A DNA stretch of 64,000 bases from Arachidicoccus sp. BS20 (GTDB lineage: Bacteria; Bacteroidota; Bacteroidia; Chitinophagales; Chitinophagaceae), in the NCBI RefSeq assembly GCF_001659705.1, contig NZ_CP015971.1, positions 434,001 through 498,000 of the forward strand, read 5' to 3'. A model generated the notes under the pieces. That model searched no databases and was not told where the DNA came from. It saw nothing but the letters and a program-made list of their open reading frames with translations. Of the stretch, positions 51,106-59,663 are shown in pieces. The position numbers and the translations under genes are program-made. Position 1 is the first letter of the stretch, and every line of letters begins with the position of its first letter.

Positions 51106-51945
51106 ATGGACACAAAAAAAGTATGGCTGGTAACAGGTGCATCGAAAGGTTTAGGATTATCCTTAGTGAAAAATTTAATCGAAAACGGATATAGAGTTGC
51201 TGCTACAAGCCGCAAAGCACAAAGCATGATTGACGCAATCGGCGAGTATGATGCAAAACAGTTTCTGCCGTTGGAAGTAGATTTAACAAGCGAAAAATCT
51301 ATACAGGAAGCTGTTGAAAAAACGGTGCATCATTTCGGCAAAATAGATGTATTGGTAAACAACGCAGGTTACGGCATTGGCGGCGCTGTAGAAGAACTGA
51401 ATGAACAGGAAATTAAAGACAGCTTTGATGTAAACGTGTTTGCCGTTATTAAAACAATGCAGTCTGCAATGCCTTATTTCAGGGAACAAAAATCAGGGCA
51501 TATCATCAATATTTCATCTATCGCAGGCTTTGCTCCGGGCGCAGGCTGGAGCGTGTATGCCGCTACAAAATTTGCTATAATCGGACTTTCCGAAGTAATG
51601 GCGGATGATGTAAGAGAACTGGGCGTGAAAGTTACGGTAGTTGCTCCCGGCGCATTCAGAACGGCTTTCATCAGTAAAGAATCATTGGTGTATGCCGCAA
51701 AAGAAATTGAAGAATATAAAGCAATCCGTGAATCCCATAAAAGATTTAATGCGCTGGACGGCGTACAAATAGGCGACCCGAACAAAGCTGCGCAAGTGTT
51801 TATCGATTTAGCAGAAAACCCGAATCCGCCTGTGAGGTTATATCTCGGAAGCGATGCGTATAATCGTGCAACGGCAAAAATCAATTTGCTCACAAACGAG
51901 TTGGAAAGCAACAAAACAATTTCTTTTTCTACCGATTTTAATTAA
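51106..51945 (+). CDS. Short-chain dehydrogenase/reductase
   Basis: The 279-residue protein is a classical SDR: cofactor motif VTGASKGLGLSL, NNAGYG, catalytic Ser in NISSIAGFAPG and YxxxK in YAATKFAIIGLSE. The segment SRKAQSM after the second strand suggests NADP preference. Physiological substrate is unknown. I start at ATG 51106 (MDTKKVWLV); an upstream TTG at 51082 lies inside the promoter element. It is intact, unlike the unrelated SDR pseudogene at 39646. A strong bidirectional terminator follows at 51966. Confidence 0.93.
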   Translation: MDTKKVWLVTGASKGLGLSLVKNLIENGYRVAATSRKAQSMIDAIGEYDAKQFLPLEVDLTSEKSIQEAVEKTVHHFGKIDVLVNNAGYGIGGAVEELNEQEIKDSFDVNVFAVIKTMQSAMPYFREQKSGHIINISSIAGFAPGAGWSVYAATKFAIIGLSEVMADDVRELGVKVTVVAPGAFRTAFISKESLVYAAKEIEEYKAIRESHKRFNALDGVQIGDPNKAAQVFIDLAENPNPPVRLYLGSDAYNRATAKINLLTNELESNKTISFSTDFN

Positions 51946-51965
51946 TTGTCCCAACCGTTTCCCCT

Positions 51966-52012
51966 AAAAAATAAACCTGTAAGGCTTGCGCAACCTTACA
52001 GGTTTATTTTTT
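51966..52012. terminator. Strong bidirectional terminator (19-bp perfect stem)
   Basis: The arms at 51966-51984 and 51994-52012 are perfect inverses of each other (core ATAAACCTGTAAGG / CCTTACAGGTTTAT) with a 9-base loop CTTGCGCAA, flanked by A and T runs, so it works in both directions. It separates the SDR from the rplI operon. The aacctgtaagg arm resembles a common dispersed Bacteroidota terminator repeat. Confidence 0.9.
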
Positions 52013-52121
52013 GTATAAATTTGAGAAACATCTTATCGGGAAGATTTTATACTATAAACAAAAAATCTCACGCAATAAATACGTGAGATTAAAATTTTAT
52101 AAACGAAAAAATTAAACCGGA

Positions 52122-52568
52122 TTATTCGCCTACAACTTCAAATTCAATTTCAGTTACGTTGCCGTTACCAAAATCAATAGTTGCTTTGTGCACACCAAGT
52201 TCTTTAACTTCTTCCACTATTGCGATGCGCTTGCGGTCTATGTCATAACCCTTTTGCTCACGAATAGCGCGTGCAATTTGCAAAGTAGTAATGCTGCCGA
52301 AGATTTTTCCGGTAGTTCCCGTTTTTGCAACCAGCTTAACCGGAGATGCTTTTAATACATCGATTACTTTATTGATTTCCGCCAACAAAGCAGCCTCTTT
52401 CTTAGCTTTTACTTTTAGTTTTTCTTCCAATTGTTTCAGGTTGGAAGGACTTGCTTCAATAGCAAATTTTTGTGGAATAAGATAGTTGCGGGCATAACCA
52501 TTTTTTACAGTTACCAGCTCGTTGGCTGCGCCTAAATTATCTACATCCTGAATTAAAATTACTTGCAT
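52122..52568 (-). CDS. rplI: 50S ribosomal protein L9
   Basis: The 148-residue protein is a full L9: N-terminal MQVILIQDVDNLGAANELVTVK with the NGYARNYLIPQKFA motif, a long connecting helix (about 42-75) and the C-terminal rRNA-binding domain with GKIFGSITTLQIARAI. L9 spans the stalk base of the large subunit. It is the third gene of the rpsF-rpsR-rplI operon, with 134 bp between rpsR and its ATG; this gap holds a 16-bp perfect hairpin. Confidence 0.98.
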   Translation of the reverse strand: MQVILIQDVDNLGAANELVTVKNGYARNYLIPQKFAIEASPSNLKQLEEKLKVKAKKEAALLAEINKVIDVLKASPVKLVAKTGTTGKIFGSITTLQIARAIREQKGYDIDRKRIAIVEEVKELGVHKATIDFGNGNVTEIEFEVVGE

Positions 52569-52657
52569 TTTATTTTTTGTTTAGCTTCCCGAAACCCAGC
52601 GTTTACGCTGTCTTCCTAAAAGAAAGGAGTTAGGGAATGGTTACTAATTAATTTATG

Positions 52658-52694
52658 GCTTATAGTTCATGGCAATGAGCCATGAACTATAAGC
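52658..52694 (-). repeat. 16-bp perfect hairpin between rpsR and rplI
   Basis: GCTTATAGTTCATGGC (52658-52673) and its perfect inverse (52679-52694) enclose the 5-base loop AATGA. On the transcript it starts 8 bases after the rpsR stop and ends about 90 bases before the rplI start. No T-run follows on the minus strand, so it is not a normal terminator. Confidence 0.85.
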
Positions 52695-52702
52695 TTAATT
52701 TC

Positions 52703-52969
52703 CTATTTCAAAAGGTCTGCCACGTAAGGCAACAAAGCCATTTGACGAGCTTTCTTTACAGCATCGGAAACTTTGCGCTGGTATTTCAGGCTGTTTCCTG
52801 TAATGCGGCGAGGCAACAATTTACCTTGCTCGTTGATGAATTTTTTCAAAAACTCTGTGTCTTTATAGTCAATATAGCGGATACCGTATTTTTTAAAACG
52901 ACAGAATTTCTTCTTAACCTTATCCTGTTTAATCGCAGTCAGGTATTTTATTTCATTTGTTCTTGCCAT
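52703..52969 (-). CDS. rpsR: 30S ribosomal protein S18
   Basis: The 88-residue protein has the S18 signature: [46 protein letters not shown] in blocks, and the ending [16 protein letters not shown]18 binds with S6 on the small-subunit platform. ATG at 52969 ([10 protein letters not shown]) is preferred because the earlier frame start at 53038 would overlap rpsF by 65 bp. rpsF ends 4 bp upstream. Confidence 0.97.
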   Translation of the reverse strand: MARTNEIKYLTAIKQDKVKKKFCRFKKYGIRYIDYKDTEFLKKFINEQGKLLPRRITGNSLKYQRKVSDAVKKARQMALLPYVADLLK

Positions 52970-52973
52970 GATA

Positions 52974-53330
52974 TTAAGCCTCCACTGCTTTTTCGTTTCC
53001 GGTAGGTACGCCACTTCTCTTTTTTGCATTGTACTCAACGGCGTATTTGTCGAGTGCAGTGATTAAATGGCGAAGAACCTGGTCGTCGCGCAGAAACTGA
53101 ACTTTCAGCTTCTCATTGAAGTCGGATGGCGCACTATATTCCAAAACCCAGTAAATAGCTGTGGTTTTTTTCTGGATAGGATACGCCAGTGATTTTAGTC
53201 CCCAAGGGTTGCTGTGCGTGATAGTTCCACCGTTTTCTGTAACAAAGTCGGTGTACTTTTTCTGAGCCGCTTTAAATTCGTCTTCAGAAAGCACAGGGGT
53301 AAAAATCACCATCAATTCGTAATTGTTCAT
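52974..53330 (-). CDS. rpsF: 30S ribosomal protein S6
   Basis: The 118-residue protein is S6: [44 protein letters not shown] in blocks and [18 protein letters not shown]. It pairs with S18 on the 30S platform. It is first in the rpsF-rpsR-rplI operon and has a textbook promoter 46 bp upstream. C-terminal residues ([15 protein letters not shown]) are an ordinary low-conservation tail. Confidence 0.97.
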   Translation of the reverse strand: MNNYELMVIFTPVLSEDEFKAAQKKYTDFVTENGGTITHSNPWGLKSLAYPIQKKTTAIYWVLEYSAPSDFNEKLKVQFLRDDQVLRHLITALDKYAVEYNAKKRSGVPTGNEKAVEA

Positions 53331-53375
53331 TACCCTGAATTTTTGTTTTTGTTAAAAAATAATTTTTTGAGGGTG

Positions 53376-53407
53376 CAAAGGTAAGTGAAAGATATGTTTT
53401 TGACAAA
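53376..53407 (-). promoter_or_regulatory. rpsF operon promoter (TTTG-20-TACCTTTG)
   Basis: On the minus strand TTTG at 53404-53407 and TACCTTTG at 53376-53383 are 20 bp apart, an exact match to the Bacteroidota -33/-7 consensus. Transcription would start near 53370, giving a leader of about 40 bases before rpsF. Confidence 0.85.
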
Positions 53408-53478
53408 TTTTATACAGTTAAGTCCAAACACATACAAAAATGTGTACAAATGTAAAACCTAAACAACTTTCCACAAAA

Positions 53479-53511
53479 TTGACTGACAAATGACGAAACT
53501 CCTTATTTTTG
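53479..53511 (+). promoter_or_regulatory. accD promoter
   Basis: TTG at 53479-53481 and TATTTTTG at 53504-53511 are 22 bp apart on the plus strand and fit the phylum -33/-7 pattern with slightly long spacing. The accD ATG at 53542 follows 31 bp later. Confidence 0.6.
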
Positions 53512-53541
53512 CCCGACTGTAATCATTGTAGGATAATTAAT

Positions 53542-54453
53542 ATGAGCGAATCAGAACAGAAAAATACAAATGCCGGCTCGTCAGAAGAGTCGAAAAGCGA
53601 ACATAAAAGCCGATGGTTTATGCGGTTGAGAAAAGGCATTCAAACTTCTACTTCGGAAAAAAAAGAAGTTCCCGAAGGCTTATGGACAAAATGCCCCGAA
53701 TGCAATTATATATGTACAACTGCGGAACTGGAAGAAAATTTGTTTGTTTGCCCGAAATGCAATTATCACCATCGCATTGGCAGTAAAGAATATTTTGAAA
53801 TTTTGTTCGACGATAAAAAGTTTACGGAACATTTTGACAACATTCGCAGCAAAGATTTCCTCGGCTTTACCGATTTAAAATCTTATGCCAAACGATTGGA
53901 TGAAATTTATTCCAAATCCGACCTGAAAGATTCTATTCGTGTAGCTTCCGGCAAGGTCAATGGGCAAGAGTTGATAGTTGCCTGCATGGATTTTAGCTTT
54001 ATCGGCGGTTCGCTCGGCAGCGTGATGGGCGAAAAAATAAGCCGTGCCATAGATTATGCCATCAAGCACAAAATGGCGTTTATGGTTATCAGCAAAAGCG
54101 GCGGCGCACGCATGATGGAGAGCGCTTTCAGCCTGATGCAAATGGCAAAAACCAGCGCCAAACTCACACAACTGAGCGATGCGAAGTTGCCGTACATATC
54201 TTTAATGACCGACCCGACTTTCGGCGGCGTATCTGCAAGTTTTGCCATGCTCGGCGATTTGAACATTGCTGAACCGGGCGCACTCATCGGCTTTGCTGGT
54301 CCGCGCATCATCAAGGAGACCATGCGCAAAGAATTACCGAAAGGCTTTCAGCGCAGCGAGTTTTTGTTAGACCACGGTTTCCTCGATTTTATTGTCGATA
54401 GAAAAACTTTGAAAGAAAAATTAGCAACAGTTATTCATCTTTTTAAAAATTAA
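53542..54453 (+). CDS. accD: Acetyl-CoA carboxylase carboxyltransferase subunit beta
   Basis: AccD with AccA transfers the carboxyl group from biotin to acetyl-CoA, making malonyl-CoA for fatty-acid synthesis. The 303-residue protein has the four-cysteine zinc ribbon [20 protein letters not shown] / CPKC near 43-66 (written in parts), then the crotonase-type core: [39 protein letters not shown], and [16 protein letters not shown] with [18 protein letters not shown] 53542 (MSESEQ) is chosen, as upstream frame residues fall in the promoter. The N-terminal 35 residues are a Ser/Glu/Lys-rich extension usual in Bacteroidota. Confidence 0.97.
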   Translation: MSESEQKNTNAGSSEESKSEHKSRWFMRLRKGIQTSTSEKKEVPEGLWTKCPECNYICTTAELEENLFVCPKCNYHHRIGSKEYFEILFDDKKFTEHFDNIRSKDFLGFTDLKSYAKRLDEIYSKSDLKDSIRVASGKVNGQELIVACMDFSFIGGSLGSVMGEKISRAIDYAIKHKMAFMVISKSGGARMMESAFSLMQMAKTSAKLTQLSDAKLPYISLMTDPTFGGVSASFAMLGDLNIAEPGALIGFAGPRIIKETMRKELPKGFQRSEFLLDHGFLDFIVDRKTLKEKLATVIHLFKN

Positions 54454-54455
54454 AT

Positions 54456-54512
54456 ACGTGAAGCGTGAGTCGCGAAACGTGAGTGCGAAAACCCACGACT
54501 GACGATTCACGT
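54456..54512 (+). repeat. Imperfect inverted repeat between accD and smpB
   Basis: ACGTGAAGCGTGAGTCG (54456-54472) faces CGACTGACGATTCACGT (54496-54512), complementary at all but two positions. Additional CGTGAGT/CGTCTCACG pieces inside allow alternate folds. It starts 3 bp after the accD stop. Confidence 0.7.
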
Positions 54513-54525
54513 CTCACGAAATTTC

Positions 54526-54963
54526 ATGTCTTCCCACAACAACAGACAAGCCTATTTTAACTACAACATAGAAGATAAATATGTTGCGGGCGTTGTATTG
54601 TTGGGAACGGAAGTAAAATCTATCCGTACAGGAAAAGTGAGCTTCAACGACAGCTTTTGTTTATTGGACAACGACGAACTTTGGCTTCGCGGATTGTATA
54701 TTGGCGAATATAGTTTGGGAACGAATAATAATCACATTCCGGTTCACGATAGAAAATTGCTGCTTAATAAACGTGAACTCAAACGCTTAAAAGCTGCCAC
54801 AAAAGAAAAAGGCTTAACCATTATTCCTTTAAAGATTTTCTTTAATGAGAAAAATTTAGTGAAAGTGGAAATTGGTTTAGCGCGTGGTAAAAAACTGCAC
54901 GATAAACGCGAAACATTGAAGAAACGCGATACTGAAAGGGAAATCAAACGCTATTTGAAATAA
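54526..54963 (+). CDS. smpB: SsrA-binding protein SmpB
   Basis: SmpB delivers tmRNA to stalled ribosomes. The 145-residue protein has the family features: RQAYFNYNIEDKYVAGVVLLGTEVKSIRTGKVS (in the first 45 residues), the conserved RGLYIGEYSLG, RKLLLNKRELKRL and the basic tail HDKRETLKKRDTEREIKRYLK that inserts in the decoding centre, written in parts. It follows accD by 72 bp, with an inverted repeat between. It converges on tamL, 4 bp apart. ssrA was not seen in the window. Confidence 0.97.
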   Translation: MSSHNNRQAYFNYNIEDKYVAGVVLLGTEVKSIRTGKVSFNDSFCLLDNDELWLRGLYIGEYSLGTNNNHIPVHDRKLLLNKRELKRLKAATKEKGLTIIPLKIFFNEKNLVKVEIGLARGKKLHDKRETLKKRDTEREIKRYLK

Positions 54964-54967
54964 TTTT

Positions 54968-57397
54968 TTAAAACGGCAATCCTATTCCCAATTGAATGCC
55001 GTAATTATTTCTGTATTTTGTGCCAGTAATAGGATTTGCCTGATGATTGGAATATGCATAATCACGCCATCTAAAATTTTTGATGCTTAACCAGCCGTTA
55101 TTTTCCAATCGTGCAGGGTCTTTTAATTTTAAACCGAAATCAAGCCTGATAACAAAATAATTGAAATCAAGTCGTATGCCTGTTCCTAACGCAATGGCAA
55201 TATCTTTTCCCAAACGACTAATATCAAACTGTGCACCGGGTAAGTTGGGATCTTTACGAATGTCCCAAATGTTGCCAATATCCGAAAATAGCGCTCCGTT
55301 TATCTTAACACTTTCTGTTGAAATAAGTGGATAACGATACTCTAAGTTTACCTCCAATTGCATATCGGCATATCTATCGGTAAATGTACTTGCAGAATCA
55401 TTTGGCACATAAGAACCAATTCCTAATTGCCGCAAGCCCCAGGCACGCATACTGTTTGGTCCGCCGGCAACAAACTGTTTAAAAAATGGAAGTGTATTGC
55501 CAAATTTTGTAAAGTTACCGTAGTTATAACCTGCACCCGCAAACGCACGGAACGCAAACTCTGTTTTAGGAAAATCCAAATGCTTTATATATTCGCCCTC
55601 TACCCGAATGTAACGATAGATTTGGTCGCTTAACGGTTTTATTAGTCCGAATAATCCGCCGGCTTCTTCCACGGCAAATCTTAAATAGCTATTGCCCTGA
55701 AACCTCGTATTGTCAAAGGAAACATTAAAATTTAACTGCTGACTGATGACAGTGCCGGCATTGAACGCTTTTGTCAAATAAGGATTATATTTTATCGCAG
55801 TATCCAATCCCGACAAGGTATCCAGCGAATACACTTCGATGTTCAACGGGCGATATTGCCAGTTGGAACGACCATTTCTCCACTGATATCCCCAGTTACC
55901 GACAAGGGAACGCAATTTGTAATAGTCGCGCCTGTCTGTGTAATTAGCACTTACATTCAACACAGTGCTTACAGCATCTAAATTTTTATCTCTTATTCTG
56001 AAAAATGGTGTAATAAAACGAGGAAACGAATAAGACTGAGAAGCGCCCAACTGTAATGTTTGTATCAAATTATTGCTAATGCTGTTATTGCCAAGCCCAA
56101 GCTCCACTCCGCCTAAGACATTCGTTACGGACTGGATTGCCCGGCGCCACACATTTCTGTTTCGATAGCTTAGATTGAGCGCTATGCCAAACATATTGGA
56201 CGACGAAATAAAATCGCCTGTGTTCCAACTGCCTTCAAGTTCCGTTGTAATATTTTGTTTGATAGCCGGCACTAAAAAATAATTGACATCGATGCTGTCT
56301 CCATTTGTAAAGTTTCTGTAATCTACTTGTTGCCACGCTCCTATCGAAGTAAGGTTATTAATCGTTTTAAAGAAAGTGCTGTCTTTATACAAATCTCCTT
56401 TTTTGAAGTACAAGTGCTCCAGCATTGGTCTTGGCACAAATTTGTTTTCACGATTATAAATGGTAATATCTCCATGCCTTATTGAATGAATATTTGTAAA
56501 ATTATCGGGATGTTGCAAAATTGTATCCGGAATTTCGTTAGGTCTTGTTTCCGGATAAAAATTCACTTTTCGGATTTTATACCGGACAAAATCCGAAAGC
56601 TTGGAACTAACGAGTAAAGTATCTTCTCCCGTGCGTTTCATTACCGTTAAAGATACAGTTGGATTTTCTTTTTGCTTTGCCGCGACTTGCGCCATTTTTA
56701 CAGCTTGTTCAAATGGGTCTAAGGTTGGTCTCAGCAGATTTGCATCAATAGTATCTGCCTGTGCAATCAGGTTGTTTCTCGTGAGTTGGTAATAGCCCAT
56801 ATTTCTGTAAAGCGCTACCAGCCTGTCCAATTCAGCTGCAACAGCATCCTGTGCAAACTTTGTTTTCCCCGGAATTATTTTAGCCCGATGTTTTGTCGCT
56901 AATGCGACTTTCTGCAAAGTAGTATCTGACAAATTGTAGCCGAGCGAATCGATAATCGTAGGTTTGTTTGGCTCTACTTGTACAATGACGGTGGCACGTT
57001 TTTGAGCGGGCTTGCTTGTACTGTCAATGGATACGCTATCTGTAAATGTTGAACGGTAATATCCTACTGAATTGAGATAGCTATTCATGTATTTCTCGGT
57101 TTTCAGGATATTGGCTGTATCCAAAACCGGCGGACTAATAATTACATTTTTTACTAAATATTTAGTTACAAGCGGTACACGCAAACTATCCACCCAATAA
57201 TTTCCCAGGTTGGTCGAAAGTAATTTGGCATCGTCCTTCGATATATTATCCTTATTTAATTCTATTTTTGACTCATAGACAAACGGCTTATCTGCCGGCG
57301 CATTTTTGATGGTAGTACATGCACTGAAACAGCAAAACAAAATCATCATTCCGATGGCAGTCGCACAGGTGTTTGACTTATAGAAAATATTCCGCAT
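54968..57397 (-). CDS. tamL: Lipidated BamA/TamA-family outer membrane protein (TamL)
   Basis: The 809-residue protein has a lipoprotein signal peptide (CCFSAC, Cys near 27), N-terminal POTRA-like domains (KYLVKNVIISPPVLDTAN; YFKKGDLYKDSTFFKTINNL; ELEGSWNTGDF), and a C-terminal 16-stranded Omp85 barrel with the conserved KQFVAGGPNSMRAWGLRQLG block and a final FGLKLKDPARLEN to LGIGLPF. Lipid attachment on an Omp85 protein is the mark of Bacteroidota TamL, which works with TamB in outer-membrane biogenesis. Its ATG is 2 bp from the divergent ATG of the RNA methyltransferase gene. Confidence 0.88.
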   Translation of the reverse strand: MRNIFYKSNTCATAIGMMILFCCFSACTTIKNAPADKPFVYESKIELNKDNISKDDAKLLSTNLGNYWVDSLRVPLVTKYLVKNVIISPPVLDTANILKTEKYMNSYLNSVGYYRSTFTDSVSIDSTSKPAQKRATVIVQVEPNKPTIIDSLGYNLSDTTLQKVALATKHRAKIIPGKTKFAQDAVAAELDRLVALYRNMGYYQLTRNNLIAQADTIDANLLRPTLDPFEQAVKMAQVAAKQKENPTVSLTVMKRTGEDTLLVSSKLSDFVRYKIRKVNFYPETRPNEIPDTILQHPDNFTNIHSIRHGDITIYNRENKFVPRPMLEHLYFKKGDLYKDSTFFKTINNLTSIGAWQQVDYRNFTNGDSIDVNYFLVPAIKQNITTELEGSWNTGDFISSSNMFGIALNLSYRNRNVWRRAIQSVTNVLGGVELGLGNNSISNNLIQTLQLGASQSYSFPRFITPFFRIRDKNLDAVSTVLNVSANYTDRRDYYKLRSLVGNWGYQWRNGRSNWQYRPLNIEVYSLDTLSGLDTAIKYNPYLTKAFNAGTVISQQLNFNVSFDNTRFQGNSYLRFAVEEAGGLFGLIKPLSDQIYRYIRVEGEYIKHLDFPKTEFAFRAFAGAGYNYGNFTKFGNTLPFFKQFVAGGPNSMRAWGLRQLGIGSYVPNDSASTFTDRYADMQLEVNLEYRYPLISTESVKINGALFSDIGNIWDIRKDPNLPGAQFDISRLGKDIAIALGTGIRLDFNYFVIRLDFGLKLKDPARLENNGWLSIKNFRWRDYAYSNHQANPITGTKYRNNYGIQLGIGLPF

Positions 57398-57399
57398 TT

Positions 57400-58122
57400 A
57401 TGATTAGTAAAAATGAAATCAAATATATCCAAAGTTTGTACCATAAAAAAACAAGAGACAAAGAAAATGTTTTTATTGTCGAAGGACAGAAAATGGTAAC
57501 TGAACTTTTTCAAAGTAATTTCGGTATTAAAAAAGTTTATGCCACCGAAAAATATGTTGTGCCGGAATGGTATTCATCGGCTGTAACAATGATCAGCGAT
57601 ATTGAACTTGGTAAAATGAGCCGGCTCGAAACCCCGAACCAGGTATTGGCTGTGGTCGAAAAAAAACAACAGCAACAGCGCATTGATACAGAACAAATCA
57701 TACTTGCACTTGACGGTATTCAAGACCCCGGAAATTTAGGAACAATTATCAGAATCGCCGATTGGTTTGGCATACAGCAGATAGTTGCTTCACAAGATTC
57801 GGCAGATTGTTACAATCCCAAAACCGTGCAAGCCACAATGGGCAGCATTTTTCGCGTGGACGTTCAATATCTCGACTTGAACAACTTTCTTTCCCAATCA
57901 AAAACTAAAATTTTAGGTGCATTACTAAACGGTAATAATGTGCTGCAACACTCAAGCATTTCCAAAGGCATTTTGGTTATAGGCAATGAATCAAAAGGCA
58001 TTCGCGAAAATATCAAACCATATATCAATGAAGCGGTCTCTATTCCAGCATTCGGCAAGGCGGAATCGCTGAACGCAGCCGTTGCAACAGGCATTATTTT
58101 GTCGCATTTGATTAAAAAATAA
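57400..58122 (+). CDS. TrmH/SpoU-family RNA 2'-O-methyltransferase
   Basis: The 240-residue protein has an N-terminal substrate-binding domain (KYIQSLYHKKTRDKENVFIVEG) and the SpoU SAM-binding trefoil knot: LALDGIQDPGNLGTIIRIADWFG in two parts, VIGNESKGIRENI and IPAFGKAESLNAAVATGIILSH. It methylates a ribose in tRNA or rRNA; which one is not clear. Start at ATG 57400 (MISKNEIKY); an earlier TTG at 57373 would overlap the divergent tamL gene. Starts of the two genes are 2 bp apart. Confidence 0.93.
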   Translation: MISKNEIKYIQSLYHKKTRDKENVFIVEGQKMVTELFQSNFGIKKVYATEKYVVPEWYSSAVTMISDIELGKMSRLETPNQVLAVVEKKQQQQRIDTEQIILALDGIQDPGNLGTIIRIADWFGIQQIVASQDSADCYNPKTVQATMGSIFRVDVQYLDLNNFLSQSKTKILGALLNGNNVLQHSSISKGILVIGNESKGIRENIKPYINEAVSIPAFGKAESLNAAVATGIILSHLIKK

Positions 58123-58130
58123 TCATGTTT

Positions 58131-59480
58131 TTATAACAACAATTTGCTTGCTAATCCCAACGGAAGTAAAAATCCAAACACATCCGTAAATGTTGTGATG
58201 ATAATAGACGATGCAATTGCAGGGTCAATTCCCAATCTTTTCAGCAACAATGGAATACCGGAACCGGCGATGCCGGCGACAATCATGTTGCCCACCATTG
58301 CTAAGAACAAAACCAACCCAAGCATTGGATTGTTGTCTAACAGCAATGCGACAATACATACAATAATGCCATTAACGGCTCCATTAATAAAGCCGACAAG
58401 AATTTCTTTCTTGATTGTATTCCACGCTTGCTTGTCTGACAATTGATTTAAAGAAATACGACGAACGGTAACGGCAAGTGCCTGAGTTGCAGTATTTCCG
58501 CCCATTCCCGCAATGATGGTCATATAGGCTGAAAGCACTGCTAACTGCTCAATTGTTTTTTCAAAATGCCTTGGAACAGACGCTGCAAGAAACGCCGTAG
58601 CCAAGTTAATAATGAGCCATGGCAAGCGGCTTTTGACGGCTGGCTTCCACGAACCACTTAGTTCTTCATCTTCCGATACGCCGGAAATTCTCAGGATATC
58701 TTCCGTATTTTCTTCTTCCAAAACGTCGATAACATCATCCACCGTGATTTGTCCGAGCAAATGATTAATGCCATCAACTACCGGTAATGAAGTGAGATTA
58801 TATTGCGAAATAATTTTCGCTACCTCTTCCTGGTCGGCATCGGCGCGCACGTATTTAAAATCGGTCTTAATCAAATCGGCAATCTTGACATCGGCGCGCG
58901 ACTTGATAATATCTTTAATGGAAACAATGCCAACTAACTTTTTCTGTTCATCCACTACATAAATAGTGTAGAACTCCTCCATATCCTCCGACTGACGAAT
59001 AATTTCGTTAATGGCATCCGTTTTATACTGATGAATATTTACACTTATAAAGCTGCTGTTCATTAAGCCGCCGGCAGAATCTTCGGGATAAGTCAGCAAG
59101 TTACGGATAGCGGCAGCATCAACCAGGTCAAGGTCTTCCAGAATTTCTTCCTGTTCTTCAATATCCAACTGCGCAATGATGTCGGTAGCATCATCGTAAT
59201 CAAATTCTTCAATAATTTCTTTTCGCTTTTCCGGTTCTAATTGCAACAACAATTCCGCAGGATGTTGTTCTTCGTCCATCTCCGAAATAGCTTCCGATGC
59301 TACTTCGGAAGGAAGTAAATTTACAATACGCTCCTGCTCTTCTTTGGTAAGATGTTCAAAAAATATCGCAATTTCCGAAGGATGATATTCTACCAGAACC
59401 TGTGCCAGTTGCGCATCATCGCCTTCCAAAGCCTGCTTTATTTTTGCTACATCGTGCTTGTCGAATTCAGTTTGTAACAT
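58131..59480 (-). CDS. mgtE: Magnesium transporter MgtE
   Basis: The 449-residue channel has the MgtE layout: N-terminal superhelix (VEYHPSEIAIFFEHLTKEEQ, NLLPSEVASEAISEMDEE), two CBS domains at about 135-255 (EDSAGGLMNSSFISV, LVGIVSIKDII, LLGQITVDDVIDVLEEENTED), and five membrane helices from about 285 (RLPWLIINLATAFLAASVP, GMGGNTATQALAVTVRRI, AGSGIPLLLKRLGIDPAI). The GGNxGTQ-like element of the pore is present. It carries Mg2+ across the inner membrane and gates on cytosolic Mg2+ through the CBS domains. A CACCTTTG element (59519-59526, minus) upstream is a near match to the -7 consensus. Confidence 0.95.
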   Translation of the reverse strand: MLQTEFDKHDVAKIKQALEGDDAQLAQVLVEYHPSEIAIFFEHLTKEEQERIVNLLPSEVASEAISEMDEEQHPAELLLQLEPEKRKEIIEEFDYDDATDIIAQLDIEEQEEILEDLDLVDAAAIRNLLTYPEDSAGGLMNSSFISVNIHQYKTDAINEIIRQSEDMEEFYTIYVVDEQKKLVGIVSIKDIIKSRADVKIADLIKTDFKYVRADADQEEVAKIISQYNLTSLPVVDGINHLLGQITVDDVIDVLEEENTEDILRISGVSEDEELSGSWKPAVKSRLPWLIINLATAFLAASVPRHFEKTIEQLAVLSAYMTIIAGMGGNTATQALAVTVRRISLNQLSDKQAWNTIKKEILVGFINGAVNGIIVCIVALLLDNNPMLGLVLFLAMVGNMIVAGIAGSGIPLLLKRLGIDPAIASSIIITTFTDVFGFLLPLGLASKLLL

Positions 59481-59602
59481 ATCGGAATTTTTAAAAAGTT
59501 GAAGAAAAAAACGCGCTGCAAAGGTGGCATAAATTTTTAAGCAGATGCTTTGACTGAAAAATTATTTTTTATTCTGTACCGGATTACGCTTCCGGACAAG
59601 TA

Positions 59603-59640
59603 TAAAAAAAGCCCCGACAATTTATGCCGGGACTTTTTTT
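59603..59640. terminator. Bidirectional terminator between T9SS gene and mgtE
   Basis: A-run plus AGCCCCG (59610-59616) faces CGGGACT plus T-run (59628-59640), a 7-bp GC-rich stem with one mismatch and flanking A/T runs. It lies just after the stop of the large secreted protein gene at 59664 and between two minus-strand genes. Confidence 0.7.
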
Positions 59641-59663
59641 ATTGAAAATTGATTTATATCAGT

